Shown: positions 16,176 through 25,906, numbered from the stretch's first letter. The stretch: DNA of 64,000 nt from Caulobacter sp. Root343 (GCF_001425745.1 NZ_LMDF01000007.1:62899-126898), one strand, 5' to 3'. The notes: generated by a model from the letters alone, not told the origin. Numbers and translations: made by a program.

Positions 16176-16242
16176 CGCATCCCGCGGCCGAGGGCGTCGG
16201 CAATAACCCGATGTCCTGCTTGGGACGGGTTTGACGATCGAT

Positions 16243-17022
16243 CTAGATCAGGGCGTCGATAGCCTGACCGGCTTCATAGACGTCGGTCGTCTGGCCTAAC
16301 GCCGTCTTGGCTTTCTCTTTTGCGTCGGCGCGCTCTTCGGCCTCGAGGCGCCGATCCGCAGCGCTTTGAAGCATTTTCAAAGCCGCTTCGGCCACGCCGC
16401 CTTCGTCGTTTCGTCCTAAGGTCAACGTGACCGTCGCGCCGGGATCTCCGGAAGCCGACGGCTCCGCGCCGTCCTTCGATCGCGCCATCACCGCCTTGGC
16501 TTCATCGGTAAGCGTGACCTTCACAGCCGACCGTTTGGGCGCTTCGGCTGCAAGCTGCTGGTCGCGCGCCTCGACGTTCTGCTGGAGAAACGCCTTCCAG
16601 CCGTCCAGCGATGCTGTTTGATCCAGGCTGGCGGTCCCCGCGAAAATCATCTTCTGCTGGGTGGCTGGCAGACCGTTCAAATAGCCCAGCTGATCGGCCA
16701 TGACGTTGCCGTTGCGCCCGCCACGCATGCCGCGCGCATTGAAATCATCGGCGGCCTGCCGGATTTGCTTGGCCACGTCAGAACCGTCCAAGACGGCGTT
16801 TACCGCGTCGCGGTCGGCCTGGGTGCTCTGCTGGAACCAGCCCGAACCCGCGCTGGCCGACTGGGCCATGGCCTTGGAGATGGCGATATAGGCCTCGACC
16901 TTCTGGTCGTTCGTGGCGCCGGAATCGTCGGCGAGGATCGCGGCTTGGCGCTTAACCTGGTCAACCAGCGGCGACCCCGTCTGGGCTGTCGCGTTCGGCG
17001 TGATCGCGGACGAAACTTGCAT
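16243..17022 (-). CDS. Hypothetical protein, 259 residues
   Basis: I do not recognise this protein. It has no signal peptide or membrane segment. The N-terminus is rich in small residues (MQVSSAITPNATAQTG), followed by predicted helices (LVDQVKRQAAILADD, KVEAYIAISKAMAQSA) and a long charged C-terminal helix with RLEAEERADAKEKAKTA. The composition suggests a soluble helical protein, possibly secreted without a classical signal or structural. A GTGGAG ribosome site precedes the ATG. It follows the exported-protein gene at 17099 in the same direction, separated by a stem-loop that looks like a terminator. Confidence 0.65.
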   Translation of the reverse strand: MQVSSAITPNATAQTGSPLVDQVKRQAAILADDSGATNDQKVEAYIAISKAMAQSASAGSGWFQQSTQADRDAVNAVLDGSDVAKQIRQAADDFNARGMRGGRNGNVMADQLGYLNGLPATQQKMIFAGTASLDQTASLDGWKAFLQQNVEARDQQLAAEAPKRSAVKVTLTDEAKAVMARSKDGAEPSASGDPGATVTLTLGRNDEGGVAEAALKMLQSAADRRLEAEERADAKEKAKTALGQTTDVYEAGQAIDALI

Positions 17023-17040
17023 GACAACTCCACCCGAAAA

Positions 17041-17072
17041 GCTAGCGGGATCGCGATAGCGATCCCACTAGC
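17041..17072 (-). terminator. Stem-loop terminator between two minus-strand genes
   Basis: Fourteen bases (17041-17054) pair with 17059-17072 with one mismatch over a GATA loop. On the minus strand the stem is followed by TTTT. It ends the gene at 17099-17539 just before the next gene starts. Confidence 0.65.
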
Positions 17073-17098
17073 ACTACCAATGGTACATAAATGGCCGC

Positions 17099-17539
17099 TT
17101 AATAGCCGGCGCTCATGTTGAAATCGTAGCTGCCGTCCAGGTTGGATGTGCTGGGCACCGCGCCCACGCAGATCACCGAAGCGGCGCGCGGCCCGGCGGT
17201 CGTGACCGACGAAGAGAAGGCCATGTTCCCGAAGCTGTTCTGATAGGCGTACGAGCTGAAGGTGCAGCTGGTGCCGTCGCTGCTGTCGGTCCATCTCACC
17301 GAATAGCTGGTCGGAGCCTTGTTCGGCGCGGTGTAGTAGCCGGACTTCGTGCCGCCCGCCGGGTTGGACGACGGCGGAATGGTCGCCCAGGTCCCACCGG
17401 ACATCGTTTCGTTGCTCTTCGTCCAGGTCGATGGGCTGTTGTTCTTGAAGATCACGAAATCGTAGGCGGTGGCGGAAGCCGAACCCGCCATGGCGACGCC
17501 GACCAGCAGAGCGGCGGCGGACAGGAGGAGTTTACGCAT
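17099..17539 (-). CDS. Small exported protein, unknown function
   Basis: This 146-residue protein has a textbook Sec signal peptide (MRKLLLSAAALLVGVAMAGSASA, cleaved around residue 23). The mature part is rich in Ser, Thr, Tyr and Asn and has two Cys (in SDGTSCTFSS and ASVICVGAVP) that could form a disulfide, fitting a compact beta-rich secreted or periplasmic protein. No family is recognised with certainty. A GGAGAA ribosome site lies 5 bp before the ATG. The upstream region to 17650 is AT-rich with a TATAAA element, consistent with its own promoter. Confidence 0.75.
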   Translation of the reverse strand: MRKLLLSAAALLVGVAMAGSASATAYDFVIFKNNSPSTWTKSNETMSGGTWATIPPSSNPAGGTKSGYYTAPNKAPTSYSVRWTDSSDGTSCTFSSYAYQNSFGNMAFSSSVTTAGPRAASVICVGAVPSTSNLDGSYDFNMSAGY

Positions 17540-17758
17540 GGGTGTTCTCCAGAAGCACGACCTTACGTCGCGGAGCTCAGCTTATGCGCGAGCTTACTCG
17601 CTTCAAGGATTAAATTTTTATAAAACGACCTTTACGATAGTTCTCGAAGCTTGATTTATTGTCCATGCCGCCACGTCAGCGGTTGGGAGCGTCCGGTTGA
17701 GCGGGTTTTCGGTGGATCGCGTGCAGTCCTGGCCTTCTGGCGCAAGGCGCCCCTAAGT

Positions 17759-19903
17759 ATGGCGTGGACACCGCAGGTCCCCGCCAGCGCCGCGATCGAG
17801 ATCCCCGCCCAGCCCGGGCAAGCGATGGCGTCTCGCCGCACGGACACACAGGCCGGCGCGCCCAACTGGGTTGAGGGCGTCGAGGTTGTCGCACGACGCG
17901 GCGCGACGCGTTTCGCGCCCGAGCGTGAATACGGCGCCGAAGAGATCGACACTCTGGGCGCTAGCGATATCGGCGAGGTGATCGGGCGGTTCAACGATGC
18001 GGCCGGCGGCCGCGGCTCGCCCGTCGTCATCGTCAACGGCCAGCGTTTGGCCGATCCCGACGCCTTCCTGCCTTTTCCGCCTGACGCGCTCGCCCGTGTT
18101 GAAATGCTTCCGCCGGCCGCCGCGGCCGCCTACGGGAGCGCCGATCCGTCGCGCCGGGTCATCAACATCGTGCTGCAGCGGCGCTTCGACGGGCGCGACG
18201 CCAGCGCCAGCCTGGCGCGTCCAACCTTCGGCGACCAGGCGAGCAGCGGCGGCGACCTGCGCCGAGCGCAAATCGTGGATCTGAACACCAGCCGCCTTGG
18301 ATTACGGCTCTCTCGCGACACCTCGTTGCGCGCCGACGAACGGCCCGACTACAGGCGCGATCATCCCGAGAGCGGCGGGACGTCGCTCCGCCCGCAATCG
18401 AACCGAACCACACTCGACTTGAGCCTTACCCGCATGATCGGCGCCTGGAACGGGTCGCTTGTGGCCAATGCGCAAAAGCAGACCTCGACCTTCGTTTCCA
18501 ACACGGGCGGGCGGGACATTAGGAGCCGGACGGATCAGCGGGCCTTGGCGCTCAACAGCGGCCTTGGCGGGCAAGCCTTGGGCTGGTCCGTTCGCGGCGC
18601 CTTGACCGGTCAGGTGTCGCGCGTCCAATCCGCGGGCCTGAGCCCGGCGCGGACCGACAGCCACGCCGTCTACACGACCCTCTCGATGGATCGCAGCCTG
18701 TTGAGGCTTCCGGCCGGCCCGATCACGCTGGACGTATCGGGTCAGGCCTCGCGCTCGCGCGCGTCGACCCGCCTGCCGGGCACCAGGCGCGGCTACGCCA
18801 GCCAGACCGCGAGCGCGGGTTTCCAGCTCTCCGTCCCGATTTCTCGATCGGCGCCGACGCCGACCACGGATCGCCGCGGCGTTGGCGATCTGTCCATCAA
18901 CCTCGGCGCCGCGGAGCGGTCGACGGGTGCGGCGCGTGGAACAGACATCAATACGAGCTTCTATTGGACGCCGATCCAGGCTCTGGGCGTCAATGGCGCC
19001 TGGTCAAGATCCATCAACGCCCCGAGCGACGACCAGCGCTTTGCTCCGTCTGTCTATGCCGAGCCGATTACTGTCTTTGATTTTCGCACGGGCCGGTCGG
19101 TCACCGTACTGCCGCTGACCGGCGGCAACCCTGATCTGCGGTCGCCAAAACGGGAAAGCCAAATGATCGGCGTTTCCATGGGGCCGTTCGGCGCTGGCCG
19201 TATGTTCGGAAGCCTTAGCTATCGTCGGAGCGCGGCCACGGATGAAATCGGCGTGCTCTCGGAACCGACCCTCGACATCGAAGCGGCCTTTCCGGATCGG
19301 TTCGGACGCAACACCGAAGGTGTTCTGGTGAGTGTCGACCGGCGCCCGATCAATTTCGCGTCCGACATCTCGAAGAGCTTGACCACGACCTTGACCGCGA
19401 CGCTGCCGCTTCCCAAGCCCGGGTCTGCGGGCCCGAGCGCCCTGCAGCTCTCGTTGAACCATGTCTGGCGCCTGAAAGAGGTCATGCGCGTCCATCCGGG
19501 TCTGCCGCCCATGGATCGCCTCGCGGGAGACGGCGGCGCAGCGCCCCGCCAAGAGCTCAGTCTTCGCGCCACCGCCCGCCGCGGGCGCATAGGCGGGGAC
19601 CTGAGCGTCCATTGGAAGGACGCTTATCGGATACGGGCTCAAAGCGGACACGACGGGGCGCGAGACCTCAAGGTGGGCGCCGTTAGCAGGGTGAACCTAA
19701 AGCTCACCTACATCTTCAGTACAGCCGCAGGCGCGTCCTCCAGGCGTGGGCAGGGCGCAACCCTAACGATCGACGTCGACAACCTATTTGATGCCCGTCC
19801 ACGCGCGCGCCTCGACGACGGCGCGCCCGCGCCAGGTTATGGACGAGACGATCGCGACCCGGTCGGTCGCCTTGTTCGGGTGGCGGTCGCATCACGCTTC
19901 TAG
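17759..19903 (+). CDS. TonB-dependent-receptor-like protein lacking an export signal
   Basis: The body is that of a TonB-receptor-like outer-membrane protein. It has a plug (VEVVARRG, then DIGEVIGRF, then VVIVNGQRLADPDAF, then VEMLPPAAAAAYGSADPSRRVINIVLQRR), a long run of alternating beta strands, a GGNPDLRSPKRES motif, and a terminal VRVAVASRF strand ending in Phe. A short IEIPAQPGQAMAS remnant resembles the start of an STN domain but the rest of it is missing. No signal peptide is found at the ATG at 17759 or in the longer TTG-started frame from 17651. It may be a 5'-truncated, non-functional copy, or the true start may be misplaced. Confidence 0.6.
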   Translation: MAWTPQVPASAAIEIPAQPGQAMASRRTDTQAGAPNWVEGVEVVARRGATRFAPEREYGAEEIDTLGASDIGEVIGRFNDAAGGRGSPVVIVNGQRLADPDAFLPFPPDALARVEMLPPAAAAAYGSADPSRRVINIVLQRRFDGRDASASLARPTFGDQASSGGDLRRAQIVDLNTSRLGLRLSRDTSLRADERPDYRRDHPESGGTSLRPQSNRTTLDLSLTRMIGAWNGSLVANAQKQTSTFVSNTGGRDIRSRTDQRALALNSGLGGQALGWSVRGALTGQVSRVQSAGLSPARTDSHAVYTTLSMDRSLLRLPAGPITLDVSGQASRSRASTRLPGTRRGYASQTASAGFQLSVPISRSAPTPTTDRRGVGDLSINLGAAERSTGAARGTDINTSFYWTPIQALGVNGAWSRSINAPSDDQRFAPSVYAEPITVFDFRTGRSVTVLPLTGGNPDLRSPKRESQMIGVSMGPFGAGRMFGSLSYRRSAATDEIGVLSEPTLDIEAAFPDRFGRNTEGVLVSVDRRPINFASDISKSLTTTLTATLPLPKPGSAGPSALQLSLNHVWRLKEVMRVHPGLPPMDRLAGDGGAAPRQELSLRATARRGRIGGDLSVHWKDAYRIRAQSGHDGARDLKVGAVSRVNLKLTYIFSTAAGASSRRGQGATLTIDVDNLFDARPRARLDDGAPAPGYGRDDRDPVGRLVRVAVASRF

Positions 19904-20159
19904 GGCTCGCCGCAACCGATCCGCCGGGACGCGCGCTCGTCCGCGAGCAAGGATTTCAGACCCCGCTGAATTGCTAGCGGCCACCCATAGTTCTCCGCAG
20001 CGCGCTCGGGGATGTCTCGACCGAATGCTTCCAGAGTCATGCGGCGGCTGCGGGAGTCGACGATCGTTGAACGGCGAAACGCATCTGGGAAAAACTTCCT
20101 GTCGCGGCCGGCCTGGCCGGCGGACAGGTAGGAATGGGGAAGCCGTGCTTAAAAGCGGC

Positions 20160-20738
20160 TCAGGGGTTTGCGCGAGAAGCCAACACGACTTCTGCGGTGC
20201 GGACGACAGTCGCATATTCGCCATTCAGGTTCGACAGGGCGGTCACGTGCCAATCCTCCGCGGAGCGCGGAACGCCCAGGATGTCGACTTTATCGTAGGT
20301 GTAGCAGGCGTCGCCGGGCAGGGTGACTTCGAACCCAAGGCAGAACGCCGCGCGCACGGTGGCCTCCACAGAGTTGTTGGTGCTAACGCCTGCGACGACC
20401 AAGCGTGCGATGCCGCGAACCCGCAGCCAGCGCTCCAGGCCACTGTTGGCGAAGGCGTCGTTGACGTTCTTCTCCAGCCTATGCTCGTGCGCTAGAGGCT
20501 CGAAGCGGGGCTGAAATTCACACTTCTCAGACCCCGGCCAGAACGGGCTCCCAGGCTGACGGGACATGTGGCGCACATGGACGATAGGCAAGTCCCACTC
20601 GCGCCAGACCGCCAGCAGTCGAGCGATGTTGTCCTCGGCTCCTGGGTTGTTTCGAGCCCCAGTGTTTTCCGGCAGCATGCCCCGTTGCATGTCGACGATG
20701 ATTAGGGCGACAGGGCTGGACATCGATCGCTCGTGCAT
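20160..20738 (-). CDS. Isochorismatase-fold hydrolase with Ser at the Cys position
   Basis: This 192-residue cytosolic protein has the isochorismatase/nicotinamidase fold. ALIIVDMQRG gives the catalytic Asp16 and LEKNVNDAF gives Lys90. The third position lies in GVSTNNSVEATVRAAF, where most amidohydrolases of this fold have Cys; here it is Ser123. A TNNSVEAT-type subfamily exists among proteobacteria to my knowledge, so this is probably not a broken enzyme, but its chemistry may differ. The substrate is unknown. It stands alone, divergent from the GH63-like gene. The 256 bp before it (19904-20159) hold nothing I can support. Confidence 0.8.
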   Translation of the reverse strand: MHERSMSSPVALIIVDMQRGMLPENTGARNNPGAEDNIARLLAVWREWDLPIVHVRHMSRQPGSPFWPGSEKCEFQPRFEPLAHEHRLEKNVNDAFANSGLERWLRVRGIARLVVAGVSTNNSVEATVRAAFCLGFEVTLPGDACYTYDKVDILGVPRSAEDWHVTALSNLNGEYATVVRTAEVVLASRANP

Positions 20739-20940
20739 GGACTGGAGGGGCCAAGCTTAGGGGCAGAGCTCTCGGCCCGCCATGGACTTGATCCCGCCAT
20801 CAGTGTTGGCGCGCGAGATTGACCAGCGCCCTGAGGCGAACCGGCCAACCCACAGCTGATGAACTCTTTACGGCTCGACGGTCAGGCTATCGACGCTCCG
20901 CATAATTTTGTAAGCCGTCGATTGTCGTGAAAGGATCCGC

Positions 20941-23751
20941 ATGCCCACTCGGCGGAACACTCTAGTGCTTCTGGGCGCGGCCGCGAGCGCGACTGGCGTG
21001 AATGTCGACGCTGAGGGCCGGTCAGTGGATTCCGCCGTGATTTGGCCGCGGCCCGCGCACCGTGACATCCCGACGCCAGACTGGGGCCCGTATAGCGACC
21101 ATTGGAACGGGGTTTCCCACATCACGGACCGTGAGCGTGGACTGCGGATGGATTTCGCGCTCACGCCAGCCATCCTGCGGCGGGAGAGTTTAGTCCCGTT
21201 CGCGCATAGCGGCCTGGGCATGCAGCCGGTGCGCGCGGACCCGGACCTGAGCTACTACGCATGGCTCTATCGGCTCGAAGCGGGCGTTGAAGTTCGCCTC
21301 GAATGGCTGCGCCTGTCCGAGGCGGGAGGCGTGCTCAGGGCCCGTGTTCGCAACCTCTCCGATGTCGCCTGTCCTGTTGTTCTGAACTGGACCGCGCGGC
21401 TTTGCCCGCCCCCGTGCCCGGCCCGCCTCGAGCGCCCGCGATCGTCGGGCATTGCTCACCTGGCGGTCCCACGCACGCCCCTGCGACCGGCGCGTGTGTC
21501 GCTGCCCATCGATGCGGTCTGGGTCAACGCGCTCTTCTACGACCATTTCCAATGGGCCAAGCCGGGTCCGGATGAGAGCCTTCCGTACGACGGCCGCCGC
21601 CACGGCGAGGTGGTGGAGCACGGCTTCGTCGATGGGTGTGGAATTGGCCAGGGTTTTGGGCGCGAGAAAGGCGACCAGATCCGCTGGCGGGTGAAGCTGA
21701 CCAAGCCCCTCGCCAACGCGGTCGTGCGCCTTCGATATCGCTGCGCGTTCCCTTCCGCCAGTTTCGTGGCGAGCGGGCTTTTCTCAGGTGTCGTCACGCT
21801 GGCCGGCGGAGATGATCCGCAAGCCTTCATGGAACGCGATCTCGCCGTGGGAAAGCTCGCGGCGGGCGAGCACGACTGGTCGCTGACGGCCCTGGGCGAC
21901 GCCGCCGTCGAGTTAAATGGATTTGTTCTCTTCGAGCAGAATGCCGCCGAGGCCGTCCGCTTCGCCCCCCACGCCTGGGCTCTGCGTCCGCAACGCCGCG
22001 ACGCCTTACGATCCACGGTCCTGGCCTTCGCCGAGGAGACCGACAGCACCTACGCCCTGAGCTGGACAGACGACATCCTGCCCATCCGCACGGTGGCCAA
22101 CGATGATCTGCGCCTCCTGGAGACGGCCCTGAAGTCTCCAGCGACGTTCACTATGCGTCGCGTGCCCGATGCGGAGACCTCGGAATACGTCACTGTGCTC
22201 ACCCACCGGGTGTTCGACCTCGAGCCGGGGCAAACCGCTTGGCGAGACCTACGCGTGGCGGTGGGAAAAGGCGGCGCGGCGGGCGAGCTTCTCGTAGCCG
22301 ACGCCGACGCGCTTGATATGCAATTCGCGGCGGCTCGGCAAAAATTCGGCGATATCGATCGAGCCGCCGGCGACCGGTACGCCGAAAGCGCCGAACGCCT
22401 GTTGGCCACGGCGGCCACCAATATGCTGTTTCCGATCTGGACCGGTGGCGCCTGGGTGCGAAATTATAGTCCAGGTCGCGAATGGCCGTCGGTCTATACC
22501 TGGGACTCCGGTTTCACGGGACTGGGCTTGGCTAAAAGAACGCCGCGCCTGTCGACCGCGCTTTTGGACACCTATCTGAGCCCGGTTCAGGACAAGCAGG
22601 CCGCCTTTCTCCACCATGGTTCGCCGCTCCCGACCCAATTCTATCAGTTCGAGGCGCTGTGGAATCTGAACGGCGACAAGGCTTTCGCGCGGGAGCGCTA
22701 TCCAAAACTCAAGCGATACCTTGAGTTCTTGCTGGGGCGCGCGGCAGGCTCGACGTGTCGGACCTTGGGTAGCGGTCTCGTCAGGACCTACGACTATTTC
22801 TACAACGCCGCCGGCATGGATGATTATCCGGCGCAAATGGCCATGCATGCTGGCGGTCTGGCCGCGCGCGTCGCGCCAGCCATCAGCACCGCCCATGCCA
22901 TCCGATGCACCAAGCTTCTGCGCCGCATCGCCACGACGCTTGATCTCCATCGCGACGCGGAAGCCTGGAGCCGGGACATAGAGGCGCTTAGCCAGGCGCT
23001 GCAAACCCATGCCTGGGACGCCCAAAGCGGCTACTACGCCTATGTCGTGCACGATCCGACAGGCGCGCCGACCGGTTGGCTGAGGAGCGCGGCTGGCGAA
23101 AATTTCAACATGGGGCTCGATGGCGTCGCACCGCTCGTGGCCGATATCGCCGACGCCTCGCAGCGACGGGCGATGATCGATAACCTGATGTCCTCGGAGC
23201 GACTGTGGACACCCAGCGGCGTCACCGCGGTCGATCAGCGGGCAAGCTATTTCGATCGCGCCGGCTACTGGTCGGGTTCCGTATGGATGCCCCACCAGTG
23301 GCTGATGTGGAAGGCCATGCTCGACTATGGGCAGGGCGCACTGGCCTGGCGCATCGCTCAGACGGCGCTTGACGTCTACAGCCGCGAGATCGCTCGAAGC
23401 GGTTTGGCCTACGAACAGTTCGATGCTTTCACCGGACGGGGAGGCGGTTGGTCGCCCTTTGGGGCGCTCTCCTCGCCCGTGCGCAACTGGTACGAGGCCT
23501 ACTACCAGTCAAGAACCTTGAGCGGCGGTTTCAATACCCACATCCGCCAGCAGCATTGGTCCGCGCAAGGTCTCCTGGCGCGGCTGAACGTCGAAGGCGA
23601 ACACGCCGCGTCCGTGCTCGTCGTGACCGACCGCGCGCCGCGCAAAGCCTCCTGGCGCGGAAAGGCGGTCGACATCACTCTTCGCGGCGAGCGCGCCGCC
23701 GAGATCGTTTTGACGCCTGGAGACGGTGTCCTGGAGTTGATCGCCGACTAG
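20941..23751 (+). CDS. GH63-like exported glycoside hydrolase
   Basis: This 936-residue protein begins with a Tat-like signal (TRRNTLVLLGAAASATG). Residues 40-450 form a beta-rich N-terminal region. The C-terminal half is an (alpha/alpha)6 toroid of the GH63/GH37 type: SVYTWDSGFTGLGLA, a YNAAGMDDYPAQ block (Asp627/628, candidate general acid), YWSGSVWMPHQWLMWKAML, and LAYEQFDAFTGRGGG with Glu825 as candidate base. Related enzymes act on alpha-glucosides, mannosylglycerate or similar substrates with inversion; the substrate here is unknown. An AAAGGA ribosome site precedes the ATG. It stands before an IclR regulator and close to a TonB-receptor locus, which it probably serves in the periplasm. 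Confidence 0.75.
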   Translation: MPTRRNTLVLLGAAASATGVNVDAEGRSVDSAVIWPRPAHRDIPTPDWGPYSDHWNGVSHITDRERGLRMDFALTPAILRRESLVPFAHSGLGMQPVRADPDLSYYAWLYRLEAGVEVRLEWLRLSEAGGVLRARVRNLSDVACPVVLNWTARLCPPPCPARLERPRSSGIAHLAVPRTPLRPARVSLPIDAVWVNALFYDHFQWAKPGPDESLPYDGRRHGEVVEHGFVDGCGIGQGFGREKGDQIRWRVKLTKPLANAVVRLRYRCAFPSASFVASGLFSGVVTLAGGDDPQAFMERDLAVGKLAAGEHDWSLTALGDAAVELNGFVLFEQNAAEAVRFAPHAWALRPQRRDALRSTVLAFAEETDSTYALSWTDDILPIRTVANDDLRLLETALKSPATFTMRRVPDAETSEYVTVLTHRVFDLEPGQTAWRDLRVAVGKGGAAGELLVADADALDMQFAAARQKFGDIDRAAGDRYAESAERLLATAATNMLFPIWTGGAWVRNYSPGREWPSVYTWDSGFTGLGLAKRTPRLSTALLDTYLSPVQDKQAAFLHHGSPLPTQFYQFEALWNLNGDKAFARERYPKLKRYLEFLLGRAAGSTCRTLGSGLVRTYDYFYNAAGMDDYPAQMAMHAGGLAARVAPAISTAHAIRCTKLLRRIATTLDLHRDAEAWSRDIEALSQALQTHAWDAQSGYYAYVVHDPTGAPTGWLRSAAGENFNMGLDGVAPLVADIADASQRRAMIDNLMSSERLWTPSGVTAVDQRASYFDRAGYWSGSVWMPHQWLMWKAMLDYGQGALAWRIAQTALDVYSREIARSGLAYEQFDAFTGRGGGWSPFGALSSPVRNWYEAYYQSRTLSGGFNTHIRQQHWSAQGLLARLNVEGEHAASVLVVTDRAPRKASWRGKAVDITLRGERAAEIVLTPGDGVLELIAD

Positions 23752-23853
23752 CTGGGTGGTGAGCGCGCGATGCCAACCGGAGTTCACCTCCGCGCGCACG
23801 TTCCTGCCCGTTGCGCTAGTGTCTTAGCTGCTGGGGCGTCCATCGGTGCGATT

Positions 23854-23869
23854 CCGTGCTGTGGCACGG
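23854..23869 (+). promoter_or_regulatory. Inverted repeat before the IclR gene
   Basis: CCGTGC-TGTG-GCACGG (23854-23869) lies 41 bp upstream of the IclR start codon. It may be an autoregulatory operator, or a weak terminator of the GH63-like gene without a T tract. Confidence 0.35.
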
Positions 23870-23909
23870 CATGGTTGGGACAAAACAAGCGAGAGCTACG
23901 GACTTACAG

Positions 23910-24704
23910 ATGAAAAAGAGCCTCAACGCCCAACCAAACCAGAGCCTTATCGACGGCATAACGACGTTGCAGGCTTTGGCGAACGCCGACGGGCCCGTGG
24001 GCAACCGCGAGTTGGCGCGGCAATTGGGACTTGAGCCGACGCGTGTGAACCGGTTGCTCCGTACGCTTGCATACCTCGGGATCGCCCAGCAGAACGCCAA
24101 TCGAAAATACATGCCCGGTCCGGGCATGCACGTGATCGCCGCCCAAAGTCTCTACGCCTCGGGCTTACTACGCCGAGCGCTTCACCCGCTGGAACAACTC
24201 ATGGAGACGGGCTACCTCGTCGCGCTCGGAGTGTTGTGGCGCGACAGCGTGGCCTACTTGTTCCACGCTGACCCGACATCTAGCGATCGGCGTGGCTTCA
24301 TCGGCTCGCAAGCCCTCTATCCCGCCACGCTGTCGGGCATCGGTATGGCGCTTCTGGCGTCGATGGAAACCGAGGACGTGCTCGCCACCTACGGGGCGAT
24401 GGAGAACATTCCAGGCTTCCCCGGCGGGGTCGATGCGTTGCTCGAGGCGCTGGAGGGGATCCGAACGCTGGGCTATGCCCATATCTATTCGGCGCCCGAA
24501 AAGGGGCACCACACCGTGGCGGTGACCGTGGGAGACCCTATCGAAAGCGCCATTGGTTTTTCGGGCGCGATTTCGCCTGAACGCGCCGCGGAGTTGGCTG
24601 GCATTCTCCACGAAACCGCTCGCCGCATCGCGCTTGGCGAGGTGGAGACCGCCAGTATTAGCGATCTCGAGAAGAGGCGTAGCTTACCTCAGCCCGCGAT
24701 CTGA
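23910..24704 (+). CDS. IclR-family transcriptional regulator
   Basis: This 264-residue protein has an N-terminal winged helix (SLIDGITTLQALANADGPVGNRELARQLGLEPTRVNRLLRTLAYLGI) and a C-terminal GAF-like IclR effector domain (GYLVALGVLWRDSVAYLFH, ALYPATLSGIGMALLA, GYAHIYSAPEKGHHTVAVTVGD). Such regulators usually sense a small catabolic intermediate and control a neighbouring sugar-acid or aromatic pathway. The start at 23910 gives the natural N-terminus MKKSLNAQPNQSLIDG; upstream in-frame codons are unconserved. Its 3' end overlaps the convergent MFS gene by 16 bp. The likely targets are the MFS/oxidoreductase operon and the TonB receptor. Confidence 0.88.
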   Translation: MKKSLNAQPNQSLIDGITTLQALANADGPVGNRELARQLGLEPTRVNRLLRTLAYLGIAQQNANRKYMPGPGMHVIAAQSLYASGLLRRALHPLEQLMETGYLVALGVLWRDSVAYLFHADPTSSDRRGFIGSQALYPATLSGIGMALLASMETEDVLATYGAMENIPGFPGGVDALLEALEGIRTLGYAHIYSAPEKGHHTVAVTVGDPIESAIGFSGAISPERAAELAGILHETARRIALGEVETASISDLEKRRSLPQPAI

Positions 24705-25906
24705 GGCTGAGGCTCGACCCTGCGGCATTGGGCCACGAAAAATAGCGCCACCGGGTGCAGGATGGCCATGCAGAGGAACACGGCTCCATAGGAGTGCCAC
24801 GTCACCAGAGCGCCTACGATGTAGGTCGAGGCCATGCCGCCCAGCCCGGAACCCGCACCGATGAGACCGAAGGCCGTACCGACCGCCTGGGTTGGAAAGA
24901 GATCGGTGATGAGCGCGGAAAGATTCACCAGCCAGGCCTGATGGCAGAAGCTCACGAGTGCGGCGATCGCGAAGATCAGTGGGAGATGCGGACCCGCGGC
25001 GATGATCGCCCCGAGCGGGGCGAACATGGCGGCGGCGGCCATGATCGACAGACGCCCCTTGACCGGTGAGTTAAACCGCCGGCCCGCCGCGCCGGACGCC
25101 ATCCCCCCCAGAATACTGCCAAAGTCCGCCGCCAGATAGATGACCCAGGCCAGACGCGCCACGTCGAGCAGCGTGAGATGGCGATCTTCCATCAGGTACT
25201 TCGGAAACCAGAACAGGTAAAAATACCAAACCGGGTCCGTTAAAAGGCGCGCGATCAAAAGCCACCAAAGGTGCGGCGCGGTCAAAAGGCGCTTCCAATC
25301 GGTTTTCTTGCGATCGTCTCGTTCGCCGGCCGGCCGCGGCGGAACGACGAAAAGCCAAACGATCAGCCAGACCAGGCCTAGCGCGCCAGTGATGACAAAA
25401 GTGGCGCGCCAGCCATGGCTAAGCGCGAGCCAAGCGATGAGCGGCGGCGCGATCGTGGCCCCGACCATGGCGCCGGCGGTATAGATGCCGATGGCCAAGC
25501 CGCGTTTTTCCGGTTCGAAGCGCTCGGCGACGATCCGGGGCGCGGCCGTATAGTTTCCGGCTTCACCCAGGCCCAGCAGGAAGCGGGCCGCGCCCAACTG
25601 CGCGATGTTGTGGGTCAGCCCCGTGAGCATGTTGGAGACGGACCACCATCCCACGAATAAGGCCAAGCTGATGCGCGTCCCAAGAATGTCGGTCAGTCGG
25701 CCGGCGACCACATAGGAAATCGTGTACGAAATCAGGAACATCTGAACAATGAAGGCATAGCCGATATTGTCGATCCCAAGATCTTTCTGGATCGTCGTGG
25801 CCAGGATCGACAGGGCCTGACGGTCGAGATAGTTCAGGACTGTCGACAAGAACAACATCGCCAGAACAGCCCAGCGCGATCGTACGCGCAGTCTTTCCCC
25901 CCACAT
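24689..25906 (-). CDS. MFS permease, ACS/hexuronate-type
   Basis: This 405-residue inner-membrane carrier has twelve hydrophobic segments. The N-terminal NYLDRQALSILATTIQKDLG, the loop GRLTDILGTRISLALFVGWWSVSN and the GEAGNYTAAPRIVAERFEPEKRGLAIGIYTAGAMVGATIAPP block are hallmarks of the anion:cation symporter group that includes ExuT hexuronate and galactonate transporters. It likely brings an acidic mono- or disaccharide released in the periplasm into the cytosol. The gene begins 12 bp after the FAD oxidoreductase stop, so the two form an operon. Confidence 0.88.
   Translation of the reverse strand: MWGERLRVRSRWAVLAMLFLSTVLNYLDRQALSILATTIQKDLGIDNIGYAFIVQMFLISYTISYVVAGRLTDILGTRISLALFVGWWSVSNMLTGLTHNIAQLGAARFLLGLGEAGNYTAAPRIVAERFEPEKRGLAIGIYTAGAMVGATIAPPLIAWLALSHGWRATFVITGALGLVWLIVWLFVVPPRPAGERDDRKKTDWKRLLTAPHLWWLLIARLLTDPVWYFYLFWFPKYLMEDRHLTLLDVARLAWVIYLAADFGSILGGMASGAAGRRFNSPVKGRLSIMAAAAMFAPLGAIIAAGPHLPLIFAIAALVSFCHQAWLVNLSALITDLFPTQAVGTAFGLIGAGSGLGGMASTYIVGALVTWHSYGAVFLCMAILHPVALFFVAQCRRVEPQPQIAG

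Noticed and set aside
19788..20495. Plus-strand 235-codon frame across the end of the receptor-like gene
   Set aside because: It overlaps the receptor-like gene and lies antisense to the isochorismatase-fold gene; no motif.
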